NCBI RefSeq assembly: GCF_003634095.1
Contig: NZ_RBIR01000005.1
Location: 1-64,000 of the forward strand
DNA length: 64,000 nucleotides
DNA from: Arthrobacter oryzae
GTDB taxonomy: Bacteria > Actinomycetota > Actinomycetes > Actinomycetales > Micrococcaceae
Direction: 5' to 3'
Of this stretch, positions 53,171 to 61,639 are shown one piece after another. Position 1 is the stretch's first letter, and every line of letters starts with the position of its first letter. A model generated the notes under the pieces. That model did no database searches and was not told where the DNA came from. It was given only the letters and a program-made list of their open reading frames with translations. Both the position numbers and the translations under genes were made by a program.

Positions 53171-54112
53171 ATGGAGCGCATCGAGGCCGAGCACCCCCGG
53201 CCACGTCATTTCCTACTTCACCTGAGCGACCCCCACTTGCTGGGGGGTCCGCAACCCTTGCACGGCGTCGTGGACAGCGAAGCCCTGCTCAGGCAGCTCT
53301 TCGACGAAGTCCATGCCTCGGGCGCCCGCCCCGAAGCCGTGATCTTCACGGGCGACCTCGCTGATCTCGGCGAACCGGCTGCCTACGCCAAGCTCCGCGC
53401 GATCGTGGAGCCGGCGTGCAAGGCCCTGGGCGCGAAGGTCATCTGGGCGATGGGAAACCATGATGATCGGGCCAATTTCCGGGCCGGGCTCCTGGACCAG
53501 GCGGACAACGACGCCCCGGTGGATCACAGCTACTTCGTCAACGGGCTGCGCATCATTACCCTCGACACCTCCGTGCCCGGCTTTCACCACGGCGAGTTGA
53601 GCCAGGACCAGCTGGACTGGCTTGCCGCCGAGCTGGCCACCCCGGCCCCGGACGGGACCATCCTTGCCCTGCACCACCCGCCGGTGCCGTCGGTGCTCGA
53701 TCTTGCCGTGCTCGTGGAACTGCGCGGCCAGTCGGCACTCGCCGGTGTCCTGCGCAATTCCGATGTCCGGGCCATCCTGGGCGGCCACCTGCACTACTCC
53801 ACCACGGCGACATTCGCGGGCATTCCCGTGTCCGTGGCGTCGGCCACCTGCTACACCCAGGATCTGAACGTGGCTGTCGGCGGCACCCGCGGCCGCGACG
53901 GCGGGCAGGCGTTCAACCTTGTCCACGTCTACGAGCACACAATCGTGCATTCCGTGGTGCTCCTCGGCGATTCCCCCGAAGTCGGCGAGCTGGTTTCTCC
54001 CCAGGAAGTCCAGCGCCGGCTCGCGGCCGCCGGAATCACCATCCCGGAACAGGCCAAGCTCGAGGCCCCGGCCCGGACGCCGGCGCACCGAAGGTTCACC
54101 ACCCTGAACTGA
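53171..54112 (+). CDS. CpdA/Icc-type metallophosphoesterase (3',5'-cAMP phosphodiesterase-like)
   Basis: This 313-residue protein has the five metallophosphoesterase motifs in order: HLSDPHLLG (motif I), [10 protein letters not shown] (II), AMGNHDD (III), LALHHPP (IV) and GGHLHYST (V). The motif arrangement and size match CpdA/Icc, which hydrolyses cyclic AMP. Rv0805-type actinobacterial enzymes have similar motifs with broader substrate use. GAAGGCAGCA precedes the ATG. The C-terminal 50 residues after motif V are a typical beta-rich tail. Confidence 0.88.
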   Translation: MERIEAEHPRPRHFLLHLSDPHLLGGPQPLHGVVDSEALLRQLFDEVHASGARPEAVIFTGDLADLGEPAAYAKLRAIVEPACKALGAKVIWAMGNHDDRANFRAGLLDQADNDAPVDHSYFVNGLRIITLDTSVPGFHHGELSQDQLDWLAAELATPAPDGTILALHHPPVPSVLDLAVLVELRGQSALAGVLRNSDVRAILGGHLHYSTTATFAGIPVSVASATCYTQDLNVAVGGTRGRDGGQAFNLVHVYEHTIVHSVVLLGDSPEVGELVSPQEVQRRLAAAGITIPEQAKLEAPARTPAHRRFTTLN

Positions 54113-54190
54113 CCCGGCCCGGTCCGGGAAAGGCCCCGGAACGGGCGCGGCCCGCGCCTTCTCCCGGGTCCTAAGTTGCCGGTTGGGCCC

Positions 54191-55807
54191 TTACTTCTCC
54201 CAGGGCGCCTTGAGCGGGTAGTACTTCTCCAGGAATTCCGTGACGAGTTCTGCCCGCTCTTCCGCGGGGACCTCCGGAAAGCTGCCGTCATTGAGGCAGA
54301 AGAAGTCCATGTTCCGCTTGGCCAGAAGCTTGGGCAGGTAGTTCAGGCCGGCCCGTGCCGTGGTGTCCACATATCTCACCCGGGCGGCCGTCTGGGTCAC
54401 GGCGCGGCCCGTGAGCAGGGCGTAATAGTGGTAGAACGAGTTCGTCACCGAAATGTTATCCGCGGCCCGGAAAGTGCTCGCGGCGGTTTTGGCGAACTCG
54501 GCCGGAAACTCCTGCTCCATTTGCTCGACCACGCTGCGCCGCAGGGGAGCCGCGGTATGTTCCAGGTGCCGGGTGGTGATGCGGCCGAACCGGTTCCAGA
54601 GCAGCTTGCGGTTCACCCGGGCGGCGTTTTCGAAGCCGCTGCGCTCGGCGTCGTTGTCGCCGAGGCCGATCCGCGTTTCGGCCTCAATGAACTTGGTGAT
54701 CCCGCCCGGGGTGAAGAACATGTCCGGCCCAACGGCGCGGCCAAAGAACATGTCGTCATTGGAATACAGGAAGTGCTCGGAGAGCCCCTCAATGTGGTGC
54801 AACTGGCACTCCACAGCCTGCGAGTTGTGCGTCGGCAGCACCGAGGGATCGGCGAAAAACTCCTCGCTCCGGACGATCGTCACGCTCGGGTGGTCCGCCA
54901 GCCATGCAGGGGCCGGGGAGTCGGTGGCGATGAAGATCCGGCGGATCCACGGCGCAAACATGTAGACCGAACGCAAGGCGTATTTGAGCTCATCGATCTG
55001 CCGGAAGCGGGCCTCGTGGTCGTCCCCTTCGCCCACTACGACGCCGGCCATGCGGGCGCGGCGGGCCGCAATGTACTCGGGGGAGCTGCCGTCCACCCAC
55101 GAGAACACCAGGTCGATGTCGAAGCTGATGTCGCTGGCGTGATCGGCGAACATGTTCTCGATGGTGGGCCAGGTGTGGCCGTAGCGTTCCACCGTGCCGC
55201 GCACTGCATCCTGGGCCAGCATCGTGCGCCGCGTCAGGGAGTTCTCAATCGGCAGGATCAGCTGGTCGCCCTCAAAGCTCCAGAGCTCCAGCTGCACACC
55301 CGCCGATGCGCCGAATTCAAAGCCGCCTGCCGGCTCCACCCTGGGCCGGTACAGCCGGAAGATCCGGGACTGGCGGTTCGGCGAGAGCTCGCCGTCGGCC
55401 ACCAACACGGAGGACTTCTTCTTCGCGTCCACGCTCATGGAGTAGAACGGCTCGTCGCGGCACGCCTCCACGAGCGCGTCGCGGAGTTCTTTGCGGTCCT
55501 TCCAGTCGACGGCGATCACCGGGCGGTGGTTGTTGCCGCGGACCAGCAGGTAGTCCAGGCCCGCGCCGGCCAGGACCGACCGCAGGAACATCAGGTCCTC
55601 GACCATGGCCTGGTACGGGGTGCGGTTCTCGTTAATCAGCGCATAGCGGCCGCGGTGACGGACGACATCGGTGCGGGTCCGGAATCGGGCCACGGCGGCC
55701 GCCGACGTGACCTCGGCATGGGCGTCCGGGGACGCCTGGCTGCCATAGTAAATCTCGTCTTGGATCGCTGCTTCGGTGATGTCGGGTCTCCCGTTTCTTG
55801 AGTGCAT
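54191..55807 (-). CDS. Stealth family capsular polysaccharide phosphotransferase
   Basis: The 538-residue protein has the Stealth conserved regions: CR1 near IDLVFSWVDGSSPEY (about 231-245, DLVFTWVDG type), CR2 LKYALRSVYMFAPWIRRIFIATD with VLPTHNSQAVECQLHHIEGLSEHFLYSNDDMFFGR (key residues PTHNS and SNDDMF), and CR3 AADNISVTNSFYHYYALLTGRAV. Stealth proteins transfer hexose-1-phosphates in capsule or exopolysaccharide synthesis. No other capsule gene is near. The N-terminal 225 residues probably form the variable partner domain. Confidence 0.9.
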   Translation of the reverse strand: MHSRNGRPDITEAAIQDEIYYGSQASPDAHAEVTSAAAVARFRTRTDVVRHRGRYALINENRTPYQAMVEDLMFLRSVLAGAGLDYLLVRGNNHRPVIAVDWKDRKELRDALVEACRDEPFYSMSVDAKKKSSVLVADGELSPNRQSRIFRLYRPRVEPAGGFEFGASAGVQLELWSFEGDQLILPIENSLTRRTMLAQDAVRGTVERYGHTWPTIENMFADHASDISFDIDLVFSWVDGSSPEYIAARRARMAGVVVGEGDDHEARFRQIDELKYALRSVYMFAPWIRRIFIATDSPAPAWLADHPSVTIVRSEEFFADPSVLPTHNSQAVECQLHHIEGLSEHFLYSNDDMFFGRAVGPDMFFTPGGITKFIEAETRIGLGDNDAERSGFENAARVNRKLLWNRFGRITTRHLEHTAAPLRRSVVEQMEQEFPAEFAKTAASTFRAADNISVTNSFYHYYALLTGRAVTQTAARVRYVDTTARAGLNYLPKLLAKRNMDFFCLNDGSFPEVPAEERAELVTEFLEKYYPLKAPWEK

Positions 55808-55909
55808 TGCTGTCTACTTGCATGATAACGCGGCTCTCAAAATCGCCGTGGAAACCTGCCGGAACCCGGTACCTGCATGAAGCGGAATGTGACCCGGAGG
55901 GGGCGGTTC

Positions 55910-56824
55910 CTAGCCGGTGACAACCGCCAGCCAGTGATGCAGGAAAGCGGCGCCGGCGTCGTCGTGGATGACGTCCTCGCCCAGCCCCAGATCGGCGGCG
56001 GTGAGGACCTCATACGGTTTCACGGGGATGCCGTCGGCGGGCCGGACGTCCACGTGCTTCACGGCGTGGTCATTGTGGTGCAGCCAGTCGGCCATGGCGT
56101 AGTCGGTGCGCGAGTCGCCCACGGTGCGCCAGGCCTGGGGCGTGATGCCCTGCGCAGCCAGGAGTTCCACGGCCCGGCTCGCACCCAGATCCTTGCCCAG
56201 CCGCACGGATTCGATGTCGGTGGAGATGATGGTCGGGTCGACGCGGAAGTCAACCTGGTCATCCGAATTTGGGACATGGTGGTCAAGGCGCACCACGCCG
56301 AGGCCGTGGCGCGCCATGAGGTCCATGGCGTCGGCGTCGAAGAGCTCCTGCTCGGCCCGGTAGTCCGGGTTGGCGACGGCGATGTGCTGCTCCACGGAGA
56401 CCATGGCCCGCTTGGTTTCGTCGTAGAACATGTGGGCGGAATAGTCCTCCGCGACCAGGCGGCGGACGTCGTCGCCGAACGCCCGGGGAATGGCGAGACC
56501 GTGATCGACATGGACCGGGCCGGGGCCTTGCGCGGTGTAGCTGAACCAGACGGCGCCCTTCTCGCAGATGGCGTGGATAACGGTACCGGCGGGCATGCCG
56601 GCCGCGATCATCGGTTCCATAACCTGTTCGCGGATGAACGCGTCGGATCGGCCGGTGTTGAAGATCACCGGCACGCCGGCGGCGGCAAGGGCCAGGAGGT
56701 CCGCGATGATTCCGGGCTGCACATCGCGGGTGACCGGGCTCGCCACCGGACCGTCGACGTCGAGCAGCAGCGCCAGCGCCGGGGCCGGCGACGGCGGAAC
56801 GGGGGAATTCTCGGGTGAAGTCAT
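55910..56824 (-). CDS. HAD-superfamily hydrolase, Cof/sucrose-phosphatase-like
   Basis: A 304-residue HAD protein. Motif I is LLLDVDGPVASP (Asp nucleophile in DVDG, where the family usually has DLDG-T), motif II FNTGRS, and motif IV VGDSRTDYAMADWL. The cap between motifs II and IV resembles type C2 (Cof, phosphomannomutase and sucrose-phosphatase relatives). Phosphatase activity on a sugar phosphate is likely, but the substrate is unknown. It stands 102 nt upstream (on the minus strand) of the Stealth gene and could be co-transcribed with it. Confidence 0.8.
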   Translation of the reverse strand: MTSPENSPVPPSPAPALALLLDVDGPVASPVTRDVQPGIIADLLALAAAGVPVIFNTGRSDAFIREQVMEPMIAAGMPAGTVIHAICEKGAVWFSYTAQGPGPVHVDHGLAIPRAFGDDVRRLVAEDYSAHMFYDETKRAMVSVEQHIAVANPDYRAEQELFDADAMDLMARHGLGVVRLDHHVPNSDDQVDFRVDPTIISTDIESVRLGKDLGASRAVELLAAQGITPQAWRTVGDSRTDYAMADWLHHNDHAVKHVDVRPADGIPVKPYEVLTAADLGLGEDVIHDDAGAAFLHHWLAVVTG

Positions 56825-56991
56825 ACCGCTATTCTGTCAGCCGCACGGGCGCTATGCGCGAACTGTCGAGGAGATCAACGGCCGGACGCCGGATGTGACA
56901 GGCGGCAGGGCAGCGAGTGACAAATGGTTACCGTTTGGCCACAACCTCACGCCGCCCGCGGACTTCGATTCCTTTGGGCGGCCAAGTTCCC

Positions 56992-56997
56992 TAGGCT
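56992..56997 (+). promoter_or_regulatory. Leaderless -10 box of the ParB-like protein gene
   Basis: TAGGCT ends 6 nt before the GTG at 57004, fixing a GTG start. Confidence 0.65.
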
Positions 56998-57003
56998 GGC
57001 AAG

Positions 57004-57303
57004 GTGATATTCAAAGCTGTGGGCGAGGGACGCCCGTACCCCGACCATGGTTACAACACGCCCAAGGACTGGGCGGCCCTGCCGCCACGACCGGTCCGGC
57101 TCGATGAGCTGGTGACCACGAAGCGCACCTTGGACCTTGAGGCCCTGCTGGCCGAGGACTCCACGTTCTTCGGCGACTTGTTTCCGCACGTCGTGGAATA
57201 CCGCGGCGTTCTCTATCTCGAAGACGGCCTGCACCGGGCTGTCCGCACCGCTTTGCACCAGCGCACCGCGATCCACGCGCGGGTCCTCGTGATAAATGGC
57301 TAG
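57004..57303 (+). CDS. Conserved actinobacterial protein with ParB-like C-terminal segment (99 aa)
   Basis: This 99-residue protein has MIFKAVGEGRPYPDHGYN at the start and VVEYRGVLYLEDGLHRAVRTALHQRTAIHARVLV at the end; the DGLHRAVRA-type segment resembles the ParB/sulfiredoxin DGxHR motif (about 73-78). It is sometimes labelled a VapB-type antitoxin, but no toxin gene with a PIN domain is adjacent. It overlaps the following LytR_C gene by 8 nt, so the two are coupled. The function is unknown. Confidence 0.7.
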   Translation: MIFKAVGEGRPYPDHGYNTPKDWAALPPRPVRLDELVTTKRTLDLEALLAEDSTFFGDLFPHVVEYRGVLYLEDGLHRAVRTALHQRTAIHARVLVING

Positions 57304-57955
57304 GAAGCCGCCGGACGTCAAGGTCCTGCACGGGCACCGCGTCATCAGTGGCTCCGAGCTACGGGCCACCTTCGTGGAGCAGGACGACGGGGACGACAAC
57401 CCGGTTCGGCTGCGCCGCAGGATTCTGCATGGCGTTGTCCTGGTGCTGCTTGTTGGCATGCTCGTGGCGGCGATCGTGGTGGCCCTCGCCATCATGAACG
57501 GCCAGATCAAGCTTCCCGCGGCGGCGGAGCGGAGCAAGGCGGCGGTGTCGGCGTGCCCGGCGGCCACCTACGACTACACGCCGCCCAAGAAGATCACCCT
57601 TAATGTCTACAATTCCACGGGCCGGCCCGGCCTGGCGCGCACGGTCGCCGACGCGCTTGCCGCCCGGAAGTTTGCCGTGAGCGCCGTGGGGAACAAAGCG
57701 TTGACCTACCGCGGCGCGGTCCTGATAGTCTCCGGCGCCGCAGGCCAGTCGGCCGCCTTCAGCGTCCAGCGCAACGTTCCCGGCTCGAACTACATCCAGG
57801 ACACCCGCACTGATGCCAGCGTGGATGTCATCCTGACAGACGATTTTAAGGGACTGGCCCGGCCGGAACTTGTGGACCAGACGCCGGGCCGGCTTACCTG
57901 CCCCCGCGAGTCCACGCCAACCCCCAAGCCCACGGCGCCCCACACGGGAGGTTAG
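57296..57955 (+). CDS. LytR C-terminal domain membrane protein
   Basis: The 219-residue protein has a cytoplasmic start, one transmembrane segment ILHGVVLVLLVGMLVAAIVVALAI (about 43-66), and an extracytoplasmic LytR_C domain (about 95-190): ITLNVYNSTGRPGLARTVADAL, FAVSAVGNKA and IRVTLTD-type VDVILTDDFKGL. The LytR_C domain occurs at the end of LCP wall-glycopolymer ligases and alone in actinobacterial membrane proteins. The tail is Pro/Thr-rich. The ATG at 57296 overlaps the upstream gene. Confidence 0.85.
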   Translation: MARKPPDVKVLHGHRVISGSELRATFVEQDDGDDNPVRLRRRILHGVVLVLLVGMLVAAIVVALAIMNGQIKLPAAAERSKAAVSACPAATYDYTPPKKITLNVYNSTGRPGLARTVADALAARKFAVSAVGNKALTYRGAVLIVSGAAGQSAAFSVQRNVPGSNYIQDTRTDASVDVILTDDFKGLARPELVDQTPGRLTCPRESTPTPKPTAPHTGG

Positions 57956-58034
57956 GCACCGGACGTCCGCCTGGCTGCTGTCGCCCCACCCGGGGGTTAG
58001 GCGCCGACGCCGGGACGCCGCCGCTGCCCCGACG

Positions 58035-58673
58035 CTAGCTGCTGACGCGGACCGGCCTGCCGGCGTCGTCGAACCGGGCGCCGGCCCCCAACTGGATGAA
58101 CCGTACCGTCCTGGCGAGCCGGGCTTCCGCCTCCGCGTCCTGGCCGGCGCCGTCACCCCGCGCCGCACTCGAGGACAGCGTGCCGTGGATGAGCTGGGCA
58201 AGCTGGGCGACGTCCGACTCGGGCAGGTAGCCCTGGGCCATGCCGTCGCGCAGGATTCCCTGCAGGAGGACGCTGAGCTCGCCCACGTGGTCCGCGAGCT
58301 TGGCGAACGACGACGGCGAGAGCACCGCGGCCATGGCCGGCCCCGGCGGCAGGTGGCGCCGGCTCAGGTCCTCCACCTGGGCCCGGACGTAAACGGCCAG
58401 GCGCTCCACCGGGTTCTCCAGCGAGTCCAGCGATTCACGCAGATCGAGCAGGAACCGCTCCGTCTCGTCCAGGGCATAGGCGATGAGGAGCTCTTCGATG
58501 TCCGCGTAGTAGTTGTAGACGGCGGTCCGGCCGATCCTGGCGTGCCGCGCGACGTCGGTCATGGTCAGGCCGGGCAGGCCGTGGGTGAAGAGGAGCTCCC
58601 CGAACGCGGTCAGGATGCGGCGCTGGGTCTCGGCACGTTGGGCGGCGTTGCTCGCGGCCGAAATCCTAGGCAT
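58035..58673 (-). CDS. TetR family transcriptional regulator
   Basis: A 212-residue regulator with an N-terminal helix-turn-helix (about 15-60: ILTAFGELLFTHGLPGLTMTDVARHARIGRTAVYNYYADIEELL, key residues MTDVARHARIGRTAVYNYY) and a ligand-binding C-terminal domain of no recognised type. It is transcribed without a leader. The target is unknown; the next gene on the same strand is pncB, 141 nt away, so no divergent partner is obvious. Confidence 0.9.
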   Translation of the reverse strand: MPRISAASNAAQRAETQRRILTAFGELLFTHGLPGLTMTDVARHARIGRTAVYNYYADIEELLIAYALDETERFLLDLRESLDSLENPVERLAVYVRAQVEDLSRRHLPPGPAMAAVLSPSSFAKLADHVGELSVLLQGILRDGMAQGYLPESDVAQLAQLIHGTLSSSAARGDGAGQDAEAEARLARTVRFIQLGAGARFDDAGRPVRVSS

Positions 58674-58679
58674 ACGGAC

Positions 58680-58685
58680 ACTTTA
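58680..58685 (-). promoter_or_regulatory. Leaderless -10 box of the TetR gene
   Basis: On the minus strand TAAAGT ends 6 nt before the ATG at 58673. Confidence 0.6.
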
Positions 58686-58813
58686 GCGCGATCTGTCACC
58701 AAATCGTCGGGGGAAGCCCGTGACACGGCCGGCGTCAGCTCCGGCGGCGTCCGGCGGGTTCGGCGCCGCGGGCCGGATACGGGGCGTGAAGAATGAACTT
58801 TTCCCGGGACCTC

Positions 58814-60136
58814 TCACTCATAGATGGTCGGGATGGCCGGCTCGCCGGGCTGGAGACGGTCCACAATCCGGGGCAGCTCCGCCATGGAAGCCGTGTGCCG
58901 GTCCCGCGCCCTCGCAACGGCGTCCGGTCCGGTCCAGCCGGCCAGGACTTCGCCGTCCTTCATGAACTGCTGCAGCAGGGGACGCCCGTTTCCGCCGCCC
59001 GCGGGCGGGTGGCCCACGCCGAGGACCTCGTGGGTGGCGGTGCCGCGGTCATCCAGGCGGCGCACCGCGAACTTGCGGCCGCCGACGTTGATCTTGTCCT
59101 TAGAGGTCTTCGCCACGGCAATGAGCCCACCCGAATCACCGGCCCGGCTCACCAGCTTGTAGACCATGCCGGCCGTCGGCGCCCCGGATCCGGTCACCAG
59201 CGATGTGCCGATCCCGTAGGAATCGGCCGGAGCGGACCGGAGGGCCGCGACGGAGAACTCGTCCAGGTCCGAGGTCACGACGATCCTGGTGTGCACATTG
59301 CCCAGGCTGTCCAGGAGTTCACGGACCCACCGCGCCTGGGCCACCAGGTCTCCGGAGTCCAGCCGGACCGCCCCGAGCCTGTCCCCGGCGAGGTCGACGG
59401 CGGTGCGGACGGCCGCCTCGACGTCGTACGTGTCTACGAGCAGCGTGGTGCCGGGCCCCAGCGAGGCGAGCTGGGCGGCGAAGGCGTCGCGCTCGGAGTC
59501 GTGGAGCAGCGTGAAGGAGTGGGCCGCGGTACCGATGGTCCGGAGCCCGTACCGGCGCCCGGCGGCTAGGTTGGACGTGCCGGAGAAGCCGGCGATCACG
59601 GCCGCGCGCGCAGCCGCGGCCGCAGCTTCCTCGTGGGTGCGGCGGGATCCCATCTCGATGCAGGGCCTGCCGCCGGCGGCGCTGGTCATCCGGGACGCGG
59701 CCGAGGCGATGGCGCTGTCATGGTTGAGCACCGACAGGACATAGGTCTCCAGGACACAGGCCTCGGCAAACGTGGATTCGACAATCAGGACGGGGGAGTG
59801 CGGGAAGAACGCTTCACCCTCCGGATAGCCCCAGATGTCGCCGGAGAACCGGAAGGCGGCCAGATGCTCCAGCGTGTCCTCATGGACCACCCCGGTTCCG
59901 GCCAGGAAATCGAGGTCCTCCTGGTTGAATCGGAAGTTCGCGATGCCCTCAAGGAGCCGTCCGGTGCCGGCCACGATGCCGTAGCGGCGGCCGGCGGGCA
60001 GCCCCCGGGCAAAGGCCTGGAACACGGACCTGCGGTGTGCGGCGCCGGAGTGCAAGGCAGCCTGGAACATCGTTAGCTCGTAGTGGTCGGTAAACAGGGA
60101 GGTCCGGGGCCCGTCCGGCCCGGCCGAAGTGTCCAT
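58814..60136 (-). CDS. pncB: Nicotinate phosphoribosyltransferase
   Basis: The 440-residue enzyme joins nicotinate and PRPP to nicotinate mononucleotide in NAD salvage, with ATP. It begins TSLFTDHYELTMFQAAL, and has EMGSRRTHEEAA with the His that is phosphorylated, IAGFSGTSNLAAGRRYG, VRLDSGDLVAQARWVRELLD and VVTSDLDEF. The zinc-free type with a short insert fits the actinobacterial PncB. The start is supported by a TAGAGT box 5 nt upstream. Confidence 0.93.
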   Translation of the reverse strand: MDTSAGPDGPRTSLFTDHYELTMFQAALHSGAAHRRSVFQAFARGLPAGRRYGIVAGTGRLLEGIANFRFNQEDLDFLAGTGVVHEDTLEHLAAFRFSGDIWGYPEGEAFFPHSPVLIVESTFAEACVLETYVLSVLNHDSAIASAASRMTSAAGGRPCIEMGSRRTHEEAAAAAARAAVIAGFSGTSNLAAGRRYGLRTIGTAAHSFTLLHDSERDAFAAQLASLGPGTTLLVDTYDVEAAVRTAVDLAGDRLGAVRLDSGDLVAQARWVRELLDSLGNVHTRIVVTSDLDEFSVAALRSAPADSYGIGTSLVTGSGAPTAGMVYKLVSRAGDSGGLIAVAKTSKDKINVGGRKFAVRRLDDRGTATHEVLGVGHPPAGGGNGRPLLQQFMKDGEVLAGWTGPDAVARARDRHTASMAELPRIVDRLQPGEPAIPTIYE

Positions 60137-60141
60137 GGTTC

Positions 60142-60147
60142 ACTCTA
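60142..60147 (-). promoter_or_regulatory. Leaderless -10 box of pncB
   Basis: On the minus strand TAGAGT ends 5 nt before the ATG at 60136. Confidence 0.5.
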
Positions 60148-60171
60148 GGCCGTGGACCGCCGTGACGGCCT

Positions 60172-60239
60172 CGAGTTCGCCGGAATCGTGCGGGCTCGCC
60201 GGAAACTTCCCGCGAACTCGCACGTTTCCGGCGAATTCG
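60172..60239. repeat. Extragenic palindrome, family C
   Basis: Arms 60172-60192 and 60219-60239 match at 19 of 21 positions around TTCGCCGGAA; a third copy of TCGCCGGAA lies in the loop. It separates the DsbA-like gene from pncB on the same strand and probably ends DsbA transcription. Confidence 0.75.
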
Positions 60240-60265
60240 ACGGCGTCGGGCTCAGGTGGTGCGGC

Positions 60266-60973
60266 TTAGACGGCGCAGCCGTCGGGGCCGCAGGCGGCGG
60301 CATCCGCAGCGTCGTCGGCGCCGACCATGGCCAGCGGATGGCTGTCCTGCCACGCCTGCTCGAGGGCGGCGCTGAAGGTTTCCGCAGGCTGGGCGCCGGA
60401 GAGGCCGAACTTCCGGTCGATCACGAAGAAGGGGACGCCGCTGATGCCGAGGGCACGGGCCTCCGCGAAGTCGTTCCGGACGTCGTCGGCGTAGGCGTCC
60501 GTGCTGAACAGCTCCGCGAGGTCGCCGGCGTCGAGCCCAAGGTCCTGGCCCAGGGCGGTCAGGTACTCCCGGCTGCCGATGTCCTTGCCGTGCTCAAAGT
60601 GGTCGCTGAGCAGGCGCTCCTTCGCTGCGTCCTGCACGCCCCGGGCTGCGGCGAGGTGGATCAGCCGGTGGGCCGTGAAGCTGTTGGCCACCACGACGGC
60701 GTCGAAGCGGTAGTTCAGCCCCTCGCCCTTGGCCTGGGCCGCGACGTGCTCGAACATCTGGGACACCTGCTCCGGAGCCATGCCCTTGCGGGTGCTCAGG
60801 TAGTCCAGTTCGGTGCCGTCATAGTGCTCCGGGAGCGTGGGGTCCAGCTGGTAGCTGCGCCACTGCACCTCCACCGAATCGCGGTGCGGGAACGCCGCGA
60901 GGGCGGTTTCGAAACGGCGTTTGCCGATGTAGCACCAGGGGCAGGCGACGTCGGACCAGATCTCAATCTTCAT
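60266..60973 (-). CDS. DsbA-family FrnE-like oxidoreductase
   Basis: The 235-residue thioredoxin-fold protein has the redox motif CPWC at residues 11-14 (VACPWCYIGKRRFE) and a helical insert. The FrnE type lacks a signal peptide and acts in the cytoplasm as a disulfide isomerase or in polyketide/stress pathways. The late segment SGVPFFVIDRKFGLSGAQPAETF contains the cis-Pro (GVP) of the fold. The C-terminus ends in ACGPDGCAV, a second Cys pair. GNAT follows upstream on the same strand. Confidence 0.92.
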   Translation of the reverse strand: MKIEIWSDVACPWCYIGKRRFETALAAFPHRDSVEVQWRSYQLDPTLPEHYDGTELDYLSTRKGMAPEQVSQMFEHVAAQAKGEGLNYRFDAVVVANSFTAHRLIHLAAARGVQDAAKERLLSDHFEHGKDIGSREYLTALGQDLGLDAGDLAELFSTDAYADDVRNDFAEARALGISGVPFFVIDRKFGLSGAQPAETFSAALEQAWQDSHPLAMVGADDAADAAACGPDGCAV

Positions 60974-61028
60974 GCCGGTGACAACCTCCGCCGGGGCCCG
61001 CTCATTCCCAGGCGGCCTGTCGGCTTCG

Positions 61029-61565
61029 TCACGGCGTGACCGGGCGTTCCATGACGAAGTCGTGCTCCACCGTGTCGCCCAGCTGGAAGGACTTGGTGCC
61101 GACCTTGCGGAAGCCGGACTTCTCGTAGAACCGGATGGCCCGGGCGTTCTGGCTGTTCACGCCGAGCCACAGTCCGCGGGCGCCGGCACCCGCGGCCGAG
61201 GCGATGCTGGCGTGCATCAATTCGGCGGCGGCACCGAGCCCGTGATGGTCCGGATGGACGTAGCATTTGCTGAGTTCGGTGCACGGCAGCTCGGCCAGGA
61301 CCGCGGCCACCTCCGGGTCCCGGGCGGGGCGGGCCACCAGCAGGCTGTAGCCGCGGAGCTCGCCGTCGGCGTCGATCACCAGCACCGTGACCGCAGGATC
61401 TGCCAGATAGGCCCGGAAATGGGCCTCGCTCAGGGAGTTGGCCAGGTGGGCCGCGATGTCCTCCGGCCGGGATTCCGGCGGGCACGCGAGCGGGAAGGTG
61501 ACGGCTGCAAGCGCCGCCAGCTTCCCGGCGTCGTCCGCGGTTGCTGTCCGGATCTGGTGCGTCAT
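61029..61565 (-). CDS. GNAT family N-acetyltransferase
   Basis: A 178-residue acetyltransferase. LSKCYVHPDHHGLGAAAELMHASIASA carries the acetyl-CoA-binding Q/R-x-x-G-x-G/A loop (here HHGLGAA), and GVNSQNARAIRFYEKSGFRKVG is the late GNAT motif. The substrate is unknown. The start is supported by a leaderless promoter 7 nt upstream. Confidence 0.9.
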   Translation of the reverse strand: MTHQIRTATADDAGKLAALAAVTFPLACPPESRPEDIAAHLANSLSEAHFRAYLADPAVTVLVIDADGELRGYSLLVARPARDPEVAAVLAELPCTELSKCYVHPDHHGLGAAAELMHASIASAAGAGARGLWLGVNSQNARAIRFYEKSGFRKVGTKSFQLGDTVEHDFVMERPVTP

Positions 61566-61572
61566 AGCTAAA

Positions 61573-61578
61573 ACCCTA
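61573..61578 (-). promoter_or_regulatory. Leaderless -10 box of the GNAT gene
   Basis: On the minus strand TAGGGT ends 7 nt before the ATG at 61565. Confidence 0.6.
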
Positions 61579-61639
61579 GTCCGAAGCGGAGCCCGGGCAT
61601 CAATGACGACCGGCCTGGTTTGCCGGGCAGGACTACATA

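Noticed and set aside
57004..57303. VapB antitoxin of a toxin-antitoxin pair
   Set aside because: No PIN-domain or other toxin gene is adjacent; the coupled neighbour is a LytR_C membrane protein.
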